Notes: a model not told the origin generated them from the sequence alone. DNA of 64,000 nucleotides from RYN-133 sp963754285 (GCA_963754285.1 CAVWFN010000007.1:62001-126000), one strand, 5' to 3'; shown: positions 26,188 to 35,533, counted from the stretch's first letter. Made by a program: numbers and translations.

Positions 26188-27096
26188 GTGCGTGAGCCGC
26201 CGCTCGGACTGGACACCGGCGATCTGATCGCCGTCGTGTGCAGCGAGTGGAACACCGAGATCGAGCGCTTGGACTACCTTCCGCTCGGGTTCGGTGCCCA
26301 CCATTGGGCCGCCTGCATCGACAACCAACCGGCTCTGTTCGTCACGCTCGATCAGGTGGACGCGACGCGGCCGGCTCACGACCGCGAGGCGGCGTACGCG
26401 GGCGCAATCGCGTTGCGCCGAGCCGGCCTGGAATTCGTGCTGGCACCGCTGGTCGGCAGGAGCGGTTCGCCGATTGTTCGGTTCTTCGATGGCCGCTTCG
26501 TTGATGGCGCGGTGAGCTGCACCCCATGGCAAATCGGCGTCTCGGGTGGCGATCTGGACGTCACATGGACAGGGTCCGCACTGGCACGGCTTCATGCCGT
26601 CGTCCCCCCGCCGGCAATCCCACGCTGGAGGCCGCTCGTCACGCCGATGTTCGCCCACGAGGTCCGGCGCCGACTCAGCGAACCGTGGGGGCCAGGCCCT
26701 TACGCCGACGCCGCACACCGCGCGGTCGGCGAGCACGTCACCGATCTGGTGCGCTGGACCGCCCGCTATCACGAGCTCGCCCACCACGCCCGAGGACGCG
26801 CTTGGGTCGCTACCCATGGCGAGCCGCACAGCGACAACCAGATGCTGACCCCGCGAGGCCGGTATTTGGTCGACTGGGAATCGCTGAAGCTGGCGCCGCG
26901 AGAACGGGACCTGCGCGAACTCATCGATGCGGGGCTACCCGTCGCCGCCGACCCCGACATGGTCGAGATGTTCGACCTCGAGTGGCGTCTTGACGAGGTT
27001 CGCCAATACACCGCGTGGTTCGCCGCCGAGCATCGCGGCACCGAGGACGACCAGATCGCGTTCAACGGACTGCTCGACGAGTTGAACCGCGCGTAG
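26188..27096 (+). CDS. APH-family phosphotransferase, second copy
   Basis: The GTG at 26188 gives 302 residues starting VREPPLGLDTGDLIAVVCSE. Motifs are ATHGEPHSDNQMLT (the HGDxHxxN loop with Glu in place of Asp at the third position) and YLVDWESLKLAPRERDLREL. The Asp-to-Glu change at the catalytic-base position occurs in some APH subfamilies and may alter activity. It follows the first APH gene by 56 bases but shares little sequence with it, so they are separate acquisitions rather than a recent duplication. Substrate is unknown. Confidence 0.82.
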   Translation: MREPPLGLDTGDLIAVVCSEWNTEIERLDYLPLGFGAHHWAACIDNQPALFVTLDQVDATRPAHDREAAYAGAIALRRAGLEFVLAPLVGRSGSPIVRFFDGRFVDGAVSCTPWQIGVSGGDLDVTWTGSALARLHAVVPPPAIPRWRPLVTPMFAHEVRRRLSEPWGPGPYADAAHRAVGEHVTDLVRWTARYHELAHHARGRAWVATHGEPHSDNQMLTPRGRYLVDWESLKLAPRERDLRELIDAGLPVAADPDMVEMFDLEWRLDEVRQYTAWFAAEHRGTEDDQIAFNGLLDELNRA

Positions 27097-27375
27097 ATGA
27101 GGCCTGAGGTCGCCCAGCAGGACATCATCGCGATCCTCGGTATCGCCGCATTGCGGCCAGGACCAATCCGGAGAGCGCAGTCACGACAGCAGCCGCCACA
27201 GCCACGGTGCGAGATCTCGGCAGCGGCCGTCGCGCGCTGCGGGACAACATGTCAAAGTTGATCACCCTCCTTCGACGCGCCAGCCAGCTCGATTGTTTAC
27301 TCCGACTTCGAAAATCGTGGCGCTACGTAGGATCGGGCGTCGGCACGTGCGGCGCGGAAGCGGAGGCGGCTGAGC

Positions 27376-27975
27376 ATGCGGCTGGCAGCAAGAGGCAAGG
27401 TCCGCGCTGCCGCGATCGTCCTAGCCGTCCTGCTGGCCGCCTGCGAGCAGAACACCACACCCGACGGGTCAGCAGCAGCCACGTCACGCACGCATGCAGT
27501 GCCCGCCGCGCGCGAGCTGTACAACACACTGTCCGAGACGAATGCCCGGTCAGTCGACGTACTCGACTGGGGTTACCAACCATGCGGGACGGGGCCCACG
27601 ACACTCGCGTACAGCATCTCGATGCGCCTGTTCGCCTTCGTCTCCAGCCAGAACACCCACTTCGGGGCGTACCGGCAGCAGGTCGTACGCATGGTGCGCG
27701 CGGCCGGCTGGACTATGCGCCGCCGGCTGTCCACCCGCAGCGTGACGCTGCCGACGGTGCCGTCCGCCTATTACCGCCTGTCCCGACAAGACGGGAAGGT
27801 CAAGCTGACGGGTTTGCTGTCGCTGGCCGGAGATGTGAACCCGTTGGTCGGCGTCGGAGGAATCCTCACGATCGACGGCCCCTGCTTCGACGCCGGTAGC
27901 GCCGCCGGCAAAGTCCAGAGCCATAGCGGTAGCCCTCCGTTCGCCGTGCCTGGCCCCATCCCATCCCACTCGTAA
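27376..27975 (+). CDS. Putative lipoprotein
   Basis: The 199-residue protein begins at ATG 27376 with a signal peptide and lipobox LAVLLAACEQ (Cys about residue 23). The mature part is Ser/Thr-rich with two more cysteines (QPCGTGP, DGPCFD) and no known domain. It is expected to be anchored outside the cytoplasmic membrane. The 280 bases upstream (27097-27375) hold no gene I can support. It is convergent with the ECF sigma/anti-sigma pair. Confidence 0.65.
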   Translation: MRLAARGKVRAAAIVLAVLLAACEQNTTPDGSAAATSRTHAVPAARELYNTLSETNARSVDVLDWGYQPCGTGPTTLAYSISMRLFAFVSSQNTHFGAYRQQVVRMVRAAGWTMRRRLSTRSVTLPTVPSAYYRLSRQDGKVKLTGLLSLAGDVNPLVGVGGILTIDGPCFDAGSAAGKVQSHSGSPPFAVPGPIPSHS

Positions 27976-28020
27976 TCTGAGCCGCGATGGACGGGCAGGT
28001 CGAGGATGTCGGCGAACAAC

Positions 28021-28623
28021 TCAGCCGTAGGGCAACCGGATCGTGTCGTGGTGATGGCCCCAGGTCAGATCAAATGTCCAGCAGCCGGCCCGCGGCATGT
28101 TGATGATCGACGGGCCGGGCCCGTCGGCCACCTCTCTCGTGACCGTCATGCTGCCGCGGTGTGCGTGAATGACCAGCGGCGCGCCCTGCTCCGGCGACAC
28201 CCACAAGATCTTGTTGTTCTCGTCGCGCCTCGCGGGTGAGCTGAGGGGATGCTCGCGGCTCCAGAGGATGGCGATGACGCTCCCCCGGTCGCTGAGGACA
28301 TACGGCATGACGGGCTTCGGATCGCTGAACCCGTCACGCGCCCACGAAGGCAGCACACCTACGCGCACAGCACATGACGCGGCGGCAGCCGGTGCATCGG
28401 AGGTCTCGTGCCGCCTCGCGGCATAGCCGAGTGTCACCGCCACAACGGCCAGGACGCTCGCGGCCACCGCTCCGAACCAGGCCCGGTTTCGACGAGTGTC
28501 GTGACGCTGTGTCAGCGCGGCGTCGACAGCCGCGCGGTCATCCAAATGGTGCCCGCGGATCTCTTCGGCCATCGCAGCGCGCAACCGGGCGATGAGCAGG
28601 TCGTCGTCGTTGGTCGTAGTCAT
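28021..28623 (-). CDS. Single-pass membrane protein, probable anti-sigma partner
   Basis: The 200-residue protein has an N-terminal cytoplasmic segment of about 50 residues (DDLLIARLRAAMAEEIRGHH), one membrane helix (WFGAVAASVLAVVAVTLGYA) and an external domain with two cysteines. Its start overlaps the sigma factor stop by four bases (ATGA), the normal layout for ECF sigma/anti-sigma pairs. No zinc-binding anti-sigma motif (HxxxCxxC) is visible, so its inhibitory role is inferred from context only. Confidence 0.65.
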   Translation of the reverse strand: MTTTNDDDLLIARLRAAMAEEIRGHHLDDRAAVDAALTQRHDTRRNRAWFGAVAASVLAVVAVTLGYAARRHETSDAPAAAASCAVRVGVLPSWARDGFSDPKPVMPYVLSDRGSVIAILWSREHPLSSPARRDENNKILWVSPEQGAPLVIHAHRGSMTVTREVADGPGPSIINMPRAGCWTFDLTWGHHHDTIRLPYG

Positions 28624-29144
28624 GATCTCTCCTGGAGTGTCGTCGTGGCCCGCAATCGAGCAAGCGCTCTGGACGCACCGCTTTTCACCGCACCGACGCT
28701 GATGCCGAGAACTTCCGCGACAGCGGTCTCAGGCAGGTCCTGCAGGTAGCGCAACACCACGATCGCGCGCTGCCGCGGTGGTAGTTGCTGAAGGAAAGCA
28801 CCAACCAAGAGTTGGTCGTCCACCCGATCGGTCGCCGGCCGGACGGGGACCGACGCTGACGCCAACCAGTCGGGACTCGCCGAGACTTCCCGCCGTCGTC
28901 CGATGCGACGCCACCGGTCGGCATTGGCGTTGGTCAGGCAACGGTATGCGTAGCCGGCGCGGTTGTCGCCGATCCGGCTCCATCGCCGGGCGACCGTGGC
29001 CAACGCTTGCTGAACGAGGTCCTCCGCGTGCTGCCAATCGCCGCAGAGTCCGTACGCCGTGTGCAGTAATCGATCGCCGTAGGTCGAAACGAAGCGCTCG
29101 AACTCGGCGTCCTCATCGACCACAGCCACCTCCTGCTGAACCAT
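28620..29144 (-). CDS. SigE-family ECF RNA polymerase sigma factor
   Basis: The 174-residue protein has region 2 (EFERFVSTYGDRLLHTAYGL then CGDWQHAEDLVQQALATVAR) and region 4 (LPPRQRAIVVLRYLQDLPET, followed by VAEVLGISVGAVKSGASRAL) of the actinobacterial SigE/SigM-like ECF group. It is followed at once by a membrane partner that probably holds it inactive until an envelope signal arrives. Direct target promoters cannot be read here. Confidence 0.9.
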   Translation of the reverse strand: MVQQEVAVVDEDAEFERFVSTYGDRLLHTAYGLCGDWQHAEDLVQQALATVARRWSRIGDNRAGYAYRCLTNANADRWRRIGRRREVSASPDWLASASVPVRPATDRVDDQLLVGAFLQQLPPRQRAIVVLRYLQDLPETAVAEVLGISVGAVKSGASRALARLRATTTLQERS

Positions 29145-29239
29145 GCAGACACAGACGTGTGCGGCGATGTAAAAGGTTGCCCCTCCCGCCGGTTCGACCG
29201 GGACGGTACTGCGGCGTTACGCAACCCCTCGATCCGGAC

Positions 29240-30661
29240 TCATTGCGCGCGGGCCGGCTCCGGGTCGGGCACCGGCTGCGATGCGGACTCGAGGGCTGGA
29301 CGCGGGGACATACCCGGAGCCGCCACGGCAGCGAGCAGCGCCACCGCCGCGAGCGTCCACCAGGTGTGTCGGAACGCGGCGTGTGCCGCCGAGTAGCCGA
29401 CCGGATTGCCGAGCACGGCGATGACGAGGCTGACGCCCAGCGCTGTACCGACCTGCCTGCTCATGTTGACCACGGCGCTGCCCGTCGCGGCGCGTGCAGC
29501 CGGCAGGTCGGCGGTCGCCGACGACAGAATGGACGGCAACGCCAACCCGACCCCGATGCCACCGATGAGCCAGCCGGGCAGCACCTCGCCCGCGTAGTTC
29601 GCCCGCGCCCCGACGAGAGCGGACGTCGTCACCGAGCCGACCCCGAGCAGCGCGCAACCGGCCGCGACGAGCACCCCCACCGGGATGCGCGCGGCGAGCC
29701 GGTGGGCGACGGCTGCGAAGATCGGCACCATCATCGGACCGGGTGCGATCGCAAAGCCGACCCGGACTGCGGAGTAGTGCCACACGTCCTGCATCCAGAG
29801 GATGTTCGTCAGCAGTGCAGCGGCGAACGGCACGCCGAACAGCAGCGCGGTGACGTTCGCCCAGGCGAACGGGCGCACGCGCAGCAGCGCCGGCTCGACG
29901 ACCGGCGCCTCATGCCGTGCCGACGAGATGCCGAAGCCGATCAGGCCGATGGCGGTTGCTATCCACGCCGCGTCCACGCGGGCGCTGCCCCATCCCCACG
30001 ACGGTCCCTCGACCAGGCCAAGAGTGAGCGCGCCGATGCTGATTGCGAGCAACAGCGCCCCGAGCACGTCCGGAATCCGGGTGACCGACTCGTCGCGCGA
30101 GCGAGGAACGAACCAGGCGGCTGCGGCCAGGGCGACGATGCCGATCGGCACGTTGACGAGGAACACCCAGCGCCACGACGCCGACACCAGCAGTCCACCG
30201 ACGGCCGGACCCAGTGCCGCAGCAACGGCGCCGGTGGCCGCCCAGATACGCACCGCACGCGCGCGTCGCTCGAGCGGCACGGAAGCGACGACGAGTCCCA
30301 GACTGGCCGGCGTCAGTAGTGCCGCGCCCGCGGCCTGCACGACACGGAACATCACCAGCCACCACACGCCTTCGCTGGCTGCACAGGCCGCACTGGCCAC
30401 CGTGAAGACCGCGAGGCCGATGAGGAACCCGCCCTTGCGGCCGTAGCGATCGGCCACCCGGCCGGCCGGGATCAGCAGCGCCGCGTAGACGATTGCGTAG
30501 GCGTTCAGCACCCAGGACAGCTGCGAGAGCGTCGTTCCGTGAAAGTCCGCGCCGATGGCGTCGAACGCGACGTTGACGATGAAGACGTCGAGGCTGGCCA
30601 TGAACGCGGCGAAGGACAGCACCGCAAGGATCAACCCTGGACGCTGACTTTTATCAGGCAT
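29240..30661 (-). CDS. MFS multidrug exporter, DHA2 (EmrB/QacA) family
   Basis: From the ATG at 30661 the protein has 473 residues and 14 predicted helices. Motifs include MASLDVFIVNVAFDAIGADF in helix 1, AGRVADRYGRKGGFLIGLAV (motif A), and the motif C-like AATGAVAAALGPAVGGLLVS in helix 5. This family exports drugs or dyes by proton antiport. The start codon is embedded in an inverted repeat next to a divergent HxlR regulator, indicating local repression. The ATG appears leaderless or nearly so. Confidence 0.92.
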   Translation of the reverse strand: MPDKSQRPGLILAVLSFAAFMASLDVFIVNVAFDAIGADFHGTTLSQLSWVLNAYAIVYAALLIPAGRVADRYGRKGGFLIGLAVFTVASAACAASEGVWWLVMFRVVQAAGAALLTPASLGLVVASVPLERRARAVRIWAATGAVAAALGPAVGGLLVSASWRWVFLVNVPIGIVALAAAAWFVPRSRDESVTRIPDVLGALLLAISIGALTLGLVEGPSWGWGSARVDAAWIATAIGLIGFGISSARHEAPVVEPALLRVRPFAWANVTALLFGVPFAAALLTNILWMQDVWHYSAVRVGFAIAPGPMMVPIFAAVAHRLAARIPVGVLVAAGCALLGVGSVTTSALVGARANYAGEVLPGWLIGGIGVGLALPSILSSATADLPAARAATGSAVVNMSRQVGTALGVSLVIAVLGNPVGYSAAHAAFRHTWWTLAAVALLAAVAAPGMSPRPALESASQPVPDPEPARAQ

Positions 30662-30688
30662 AGTCAGCGACGTTAGAGGCTGACTATG
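30659..30688. promoter_or_regulatory. Inverted-repeat operator between MFS exporter and HxlR regulator
   Basis: Arms CATAGTCAGC and GCTGACTATG are perfect 10-base reverse complements with a 10-base spacer. The left arm contains the exporter's start codon; the right arm ends in a mirrored ATG. A further GCTGACT lies nearby at about 30643. The layout fits a dimer of the HxlR protein bound over both promoters. Confidence 0.7.
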
Positions 30689-30704
30689 GCGAAGGCAAGC
30701 TAGA

Positions 30705-31193
30705 GTGGCACGCGTGAGCGATGACACCGCACAACTCGTCGGCCCGCTCCGCGAGCGGGGCCGTTGGCGAGCGGACCGCTGTCCCATCGCGCGTTCGCTG
30801 GGTGTCGTCGGCACCCGCTCCGCGATGTTGATCATGCGAGAGGCGTACTACGGGACGACCCGGTTCGACGACTTCGCCGACCGCGTCGGTATCACCCAGG
30901 CGGTCGCTGCCGCGCGGCTGCGTGAACTCACCGACGCCGGCCTGCTACAGCGCGTCCCGTACCAGGACCCAGGTCAGCGCACCCGCTACGAGTACCGGCT
31001 CACCGACATGGGCCGCGATTTGTGTCCCGCCGTACTCGCATTGTTCGAGTGGGGGTCGAAGTACCTGTACGGCAGCGGCGGAGCCCCGGTGACCTTGCAC
31101 CACGCCGACTGCGGCGCCGACATCCACGTCACCACCACGTGCGGTAACGGGCATGCCGTGCCATTGCGAGAGATGACTGTCGCCCGGGCCTGA
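30705..31193 (+). CDS. HxlR family transcriptional regulator
   Basis: The 162-residue protein (GTG 30705; GTG 30714 is an alternative) carries the HxlR winged helix: RCPIARSLGVVGTRSAMLIM, TRFDDFADRVGITQAVAAAR and LRELTDAGLLQRVPYQDPGQ, followed by RTRYEYRLTDMGRDL. A C-terminal tail holds CGADIHVTTTCGNGH, a cysteine/histidine-rich segment that may bind a metal or thiol-reactive ligand. It is divergent from the DHA2 exporter, with only 43 bases between them, and probably represses it. Confidence 0.88.
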   Translation: MARVSDDTAQLVGPLRERGRWRADRCPIARSLGVVGTRSAMLIMREAYYGTTRFDDFADRVGITQAVAAARLRELTDAGLLQRVPYQDPGQRTRYEYRLTDMGRDLCPAVLALFEWGSKYLYGSGGAPVTLHHADCGADIHVTTTCGNGHAVPLREMTVARA

Positions 31194-31284
31194 GATATGC
31201 CCCTGATAGAGCCCGACTCGGCCGAACTGCGGCTCCGAGCTCGTCCAATTCGACGCTGCGTTGTTCGAAGGGTCGCTCGGGATG

Positions 31285-31936
31285 TCACGGCTTTTCGAGT
31301 CCGGCTTCGCGGGCGATGACGATCGCTTGGGCGCGATCGGCGACTTGAAGCTTGCGGAAGATGTTCGAGATGTAGTTGCGTACCGTTTTCTGTGACAGCG
31401 AAAGGTCGCGCGAGATCGCAGTGTTGTTGGCGCCTGTTGCCATCAAGTCGCAAGACGCCGCGTTCACTGTCAGTGAGGTCCGGGAACGATCGGACGGAGG
31501 GATTCGGCTCGCTGAAGAAGCGCATCATGCGGGTGGCGATGCCGCGCGAGAACAGCGCCTCGCCGCGTCCGACCGCGATGATCGCGCGGGCGAAGTCGTC
31601 GGCGTCCATGTCTTTGAGGACGTATCCGCGGGCGCCGGCCCGCATGGCGGCAAAGACCGAGTCGTCGTCTTCGAACATCGTGACGACGAGGATGTTCGCG
31701 GTAGGTGATTGCGCGGTGACCGCGCGAATCGCGGCGAGACCGCCGCCACCGGGCATCTGCAGATCCATGAGCACGAGGTCGGGGGCGAGCTCCGCGGTCA
31801 GCGCGGCGGCGCTCTCACCGTCAGCCGCTTCGCCGACCACCTCGACGCCCGGCACCGTCGACAACAACGAGCGCACCCCGCGGCGGAACAGGGTGTGGTC
31901 GTCCGCGATCACCACGCGCAGCACGTCCTCGGTCAT
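31285..31936 (-). pseudogene. LuxR-type response regulator, frameshifted
   Basis: The receiver domain from ATG 31936 is intact (ADDH acidic pair, Asp58 in LVLMDLQMP, VVTMFEDDDS, YVLKDM). At about 31450 the reading frame shifts by +1 just after FPDLTDSER, and the LuxR helix-turn-helix continues in the frame ending at 31285 (LMATGANNTAISRDLSLSQK then TVRNYISNIFRKLQ). Length 652 equals three times 217 plus one, i.e. one surplus base. The intact protein would have about 216 residues. Its start overlaps the stop of the sensor kinase (ATGA). Confidence 0.85.
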
Positions 31937-33197
31937 GGTGTCACCGATGATCCCAGCGGCACCACGGTGGCGATCGTTGTACCCCCGTCGCTCGTCAGCT
32001 CGACGGTGCCGCCGAGTTCGGCCGCGCGTTCACGGATCGCCGCGACACCGACGCCCTCGACCAACGGCTCCGGCAGGCCCCGCCCGTCGTCGGTGATCAT
32101 CATCCGCACCTCGTCCGACGGCGACCTCGATCAGCACCCGACAATGTCGCCCGCCGGAGTGACGGACAGCGTTGTGGATGGCCTCAGACGCGATCCGGTA
32201 GAGCGCGACCTCGACCGCGGCCGGCAGCTCCGGTAATTGGTCCGGGGCGACCGTGACTTCAAGACCGGAGTGAGCTGAGGGGTGGTTGCGCAGGGCCGCG
32301 ATCAGGCCGAGTTCATCGATCAGCGGGGGACGTAGCCCGTAGACGAGGCGGCGGATATCAGCTGTCGTCTCGTCCATGCCCTCGCGAACCTGACTGAGCA
32401 GCTCGCCCGCCCGTTCCGGGTTCGCTGTCCAACAATCGGTGCAACGGCAGTCAGCTGTAGTTTCATCGACGCCAGACTCGGGCCGAGCCCGTCATGCAGG
32501 TCGCGGCGGATCCGACGCCGCTCCTCTTCGCGGGCCGTGACAAGAGCCGCCCGCGAGGCTTGGACCTGCTCGGACGCGCGGATCGCGTACATCGCGACAG
32601 CGAGCTGCTGGGCCAACTCGGACAGCAGATTCAGATCTCGGTTCGACAGCGTCGTTCGCGCGTGCCGCGGCGCGACATACAAGTGGCCGATCTCGGTTCC
32701 CTGATAGGTCAGCGGCACATCGGCCAGGTCACGGTCATCGGGGCGCAGGCCGACGACGCTGGTTTCGGTGTCGCCGTCGACGATCGCCACATACGGCACG
32801 TTGAGCGTGCGGGCGATCATCGCGGCCAGGGACGGGTCGGCGACCGGTCGGGACCGTCGGTGTCGCGACGTCGATCTGGCGACTGAGTTCGGTGATCGCT
32901 TCGTATCCCCCGCCGAGGTGGCCGTACACGACATCGTCGACGGTGAGCCGTAGCCAGCGCCAGACCGGCACGACTCGTCGCCGCAATCAGGCCGATGGCG
33001 ATGACGTGCGCCCACCAATCGATATGCGAATTCGTCGCGCTCAAGCCGTCCGCTACGAGAACGAGCGCATACAGCGTCACGACCCAGCCGAGCAAGATCA
33101 GGCCGACGAGCGCCGTCGCCAACCAGCGGGCGGACCGACTGGTCCGCGCCGGGCTGGTAGGACGTCGGGCTCGCCGACCCTGATCGAGTGCGATCAC
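31933..33197 (-). pseudogene. GAF-type sensor histidine kinase with several frameshifts
   Basis: Pieces of one kinase lie in order across three frames. They are: membrane helices (ARWLATALVGLILLGWVVTL and HVIAIGLIAATSR), a linker WRWLRLTVDDVVYGHLGGGY, a GAF-like domain (VPYVAIVDGDTETSVVGLRP), the phosphoacceptor EEERRRIRRDLHDGLGPSLA, an N box ALYRIASEAIHNAVRHSGG, and a C-terminal glycine box MMITDDGRGLPEPLVEGVG. The frame changes near 32975, 32860, 32430 and 32124. Total length 1265 leaves remainder 2, matching those four shifts. The GTG start overlaps the preceding stop and the final TGA overlaps the regulator's ATG, so the operon structure is preserved. It is either a decayed gene or badly sequenced. 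Confidence 0.8.
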
Positions 33198-33592
33198 GCG
33201 CTCAGTTCTGCCTTCGCCTTGGCCCGGGTGTCGCGGCGCAGCAACAGGTAGATCACCGCAGCCGAGACCAACAGCCCAAGTGCTGAACTGACCTTGTCGA
33301 ACGTCGTCGGGCCGAACGGGATACCCGGTACCGAGATCAGCACGTTGACCACCATCAGCACCAGGGTCAAGATCACGCCCCACCGCTGCGTCCGAAAGAC
33401 GCCGTACGCGGCGACGATGCCGACCAGGCCGATGACCACCTCGATCAAGATCACCGCATAAGGGGGCTGGTTACTGCTGTGGTTGATCTTGTCCGAGCCC
33501 TGCGGCAACAGTGCAAGAGCGACGACCGTGTTCGCCAGCGACAGCAGGCCGGCGAGCACCGCCGCGATCGTGTAGTTCCGGGAACGAGACAT
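33194..33592 (-). CDS. Small four-helix membrane protein
   Basis: The ATG at 33592 starts a 132-residue protein with four membrane helices (IAAVLAGLLSLANTVVALAL, AVILIEVVIGLVGIVAAYGV, VILTLVLMVVNVLISV, SALGLLVSAAVIYLLL). It matches no named family that I recognise with confidence. It is first in the run membrane protein-kinase-regulator, overlapping the kinase start by four bases (GTGA), so it may take part in sensing or be a regulated output. The bases upstream (33593-33780) hold no clear gene. Confidence 0.7.
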   Translation of the reverse strand: MSRSRNYTIAAVLAGLLSLANTVVALALLPQGSDKINHSSNQPPYAVILIEVVIGLVGIVAAYGVFRTQRWGVILTLVLMVVNVLISVPGIPFGPTTFDKVSSALGLLVSAAVIYLLLRRDTRAKAKAELSA

Positions 33593-33780
33593 AGCAACCT
33601 CCGAGAGACTGGCCGGCTCGAGGCCGGACGCACCGGCACCTGCCGGCCCGTCCACTTTCATTCTCGCGCTGTCCCAACGTCTGCGGGCCAGTGTCCCAAC
33701 AATTTGGGAACTTCACCCAGGTGGCGGCAACGCAAAGTGCCCGAATCGGTCGGCGGACATCGATCGATCGACGCATCCGC

Positions 33781-34743
33781 TTATGGCGCAACGGCCAACC
33801 GGATCTGTCCTTGCGTCACGTGCCAGAGCGGTCGGTCGCCTCGACGGACCGTTTCGCGCGCTGCTTCGGCCGGTTGGGCCGCTTCCCAGGCGCGCTGGGC
33901 GGCCAACGCTGCTGCCCAGAGCCGTTGACGCTGCGGGCGGTCGCGATCGAAGTGGATGCCGAAGTCGTCGGCAAGAATGTCGAACCAGTCGTCTTCGCGA
34001 ACGAGCGGTTCGGCGACATAGCCGCCCTTGCCGACGCGCGACCGGATCAAGCCACGAATGACTTCCACTCCCGTGGCGTCACGCCGTTCAGCCATCGGGA
34101 TCTGCACGAACCCTGACTCCGGCGCGCACGACAGCCAGGTGTGCTTGTCAGTGAAGTCGTCGAGACGAGCCGGCGTCATGGTCCAGGTCATGCCACCGAA
34201 GCCCGTTCGGTCGTGGGTCAGATGCCAGCGACCGGCACCTTCATCCTCCAGCGTCAATGAAAAGGGCGGTTGGTCGTATCCCCTGCAACGAGCGGCAGCG
34301 GGTCGTAGATCGCGTCGCCCAGACCCGCGTCCACGTACCAGACTCCCGACGGGTTACCTGCCGACGGAAGGTCGCTGACCGTCAGCACCAGGTGGTTGCC
34401 CATCTCATCGTCCGTGCGGTCCGGGCCGTGCACTCCACCGACGTGGCCGTGCACCGCGTAACCCAGCGATCGCAACAACAATCCCAGGGCCCCGTTGAGG
34501 TGGTAGCAATAGCCGCCACGCCCGGACTCGGCAATGCGGCGCGCGGCCATGATCGGATCGGTCGACCAACGCTCGCCGGCCTGGATCCACAACGTCTCGT
34601 AGGGCACCCGCTCGACCTGCCGACGCACCAACCTCGTCAGTGCATCGACCGAAGGCGAGCTCCACCTCGAGACCCAACCGAGTCAAGTACGCAGAACGAA
34701 CAGCCTCATCCAGATCCGGCAGCGCGTCGAACACACCGACCAT
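33781..34743 (-). pseudogene. Arylamine N-acetyltransferase, frameshifted twice
   Basis: The N-terminus from ATG 34743 (VFDALPDLDEAVRSAYLTRL) shifts by +1 near 34655 into SVDALTRLVRRQVERVPYET. That frame carries the catalytic cysteine (RGGYCYHLN), histidine (GNHLVLTV) and aspartate (WYVDAGLGD). Near 34260 one base appears to be missing in a CCC/TTTT run, and the C-terminal part continues as SLTLEDEGAGRWHLTHDRTG to the stop at 33781. All three residues of the NAT triad survive. Repaired, the protein would be about 320 residues, longer than the usual 280. NATs acetylate arylamines or hydrazines with acetyl-CoA. Homopolymer context favours sequencing error for at least one break. Confidence 0.8.
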
Positions 34744-35029
34744 CCTCCTCCGATCCGGCACAGAGCCGAACCCGCGCGATCGCTCAGGCCGACGAGCGTG
34801 ACAGCGGCTGGGAGCTGCCGAACCCACGGATCGGGTCTTACCTCACCGCAGCGGGAACGCGGGCAACAGGTTGTCTCCTTTGAATGGGGTTGACCGCGAA
34901 GGCACCGAATCCGACCGGCTCAATGCCGACTTGCAGGCGCTCGGCAGGCCGCTGGAAGAGCTCCACGCTGGTCCGGGCCGCGCTCAGATGAATGGCTCGC
35001 GAGCACGCGGTTCGAGACGACCTCCGCGC

Positions 35030-35464
35030 TCAGGCCTGGCGGGTTGGAGCGGACTGCGTCAGTTGACGCTGCATCTGTTCGATGCCGACGTTGGCCCAGT
35101 GTCGCAGTCCTTTGCCCTCGTCGTTGACCTCGATGACGTGGAACTGCTCGACGTGGACCGCTGCTCCATTGGCGGCAATCCCGAACATCGGCGCTCCGGT
35201 GTGATGACCTGACATCTCGACCCGCGCTGCGACGACGTCGCCTTCCTGGATGAGATGGGCGACCTTGACCGCCAGGTCCGGAATCGCGCCGCGGATCATG
35301 CCGATCGCCGCCTTCAGGTGATGCGCCATATCAGGTTCATCGGCTGCGAAGGCGTGGCGATCCACTGCCGCGGCATCGAGTGCGGCGTCCACAGCCGCGA
35401 GATCACCTCGTCCGAAACCGCGTTCGAAGACATTTCTGGCCAGCTGCTTTGCGTGCGTTGTCAC
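35030..35464 (-). CDS. SnoaL-like/ester-cyclase family protein
   Basis: The 144-residue product (GTG start) has the NTF2-like pattern NVFERGFGRGDLAAVDAALD, AIGMIRGAIPDLAVKVAHLI, and VHVEQFHVIEVNDEGKGLRH of SnoaL-like polyketide-cyclase/ester-cyclase proteins. Most stand-alone members have no proven reaction. It is divergent from a TetR gene, with two operator-like repeats in the 69-base gap, so it is probably its regulated target. The 286 bases behind it (34744-35029) contain nothing I can call. Confidence 0.8.
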   Translation of the reverse strand: MTTHAKQLARNVFERGFGRGDLAAVDAALDAAAVDRHAFAADEPDMAHHLKAAIGMIRGAIPDLAVKVAHLIQEGDVVAARVEMSGHHTGAPMFGIAANGAAVHVEQFHVIEVNDEGKGLRHWANVGIEQMQRQLTQSAPTRQA

Positions 35465-35494
35465 CCTGTGCCATTCCTTCCGTCGCTAGGATCA

Positions 35495-35529
35495 ATACAG
35501 AAGACTGGATTCAATACGGGAGTCTGTAT
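35495..35529. promoter_or_regulatory. Tandem TetR operator-like sites
   Basis: Two 16-base sites, ATACAGAAGACTGGAT (35495) and ATACGGGAGTCTGTAT (35514), are identical at 12 of 16 positions and spaced 19 bases start to start. The second ends five bases before the TetR ATG. Outer arms ATACAGA and TCTGTAT are also exact reverse complements. This suits cooperative binding by the adjacent TetR protein over both divergent promoters. Confidence 0.6.
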
Positions 35530-35533
35530 CCGA

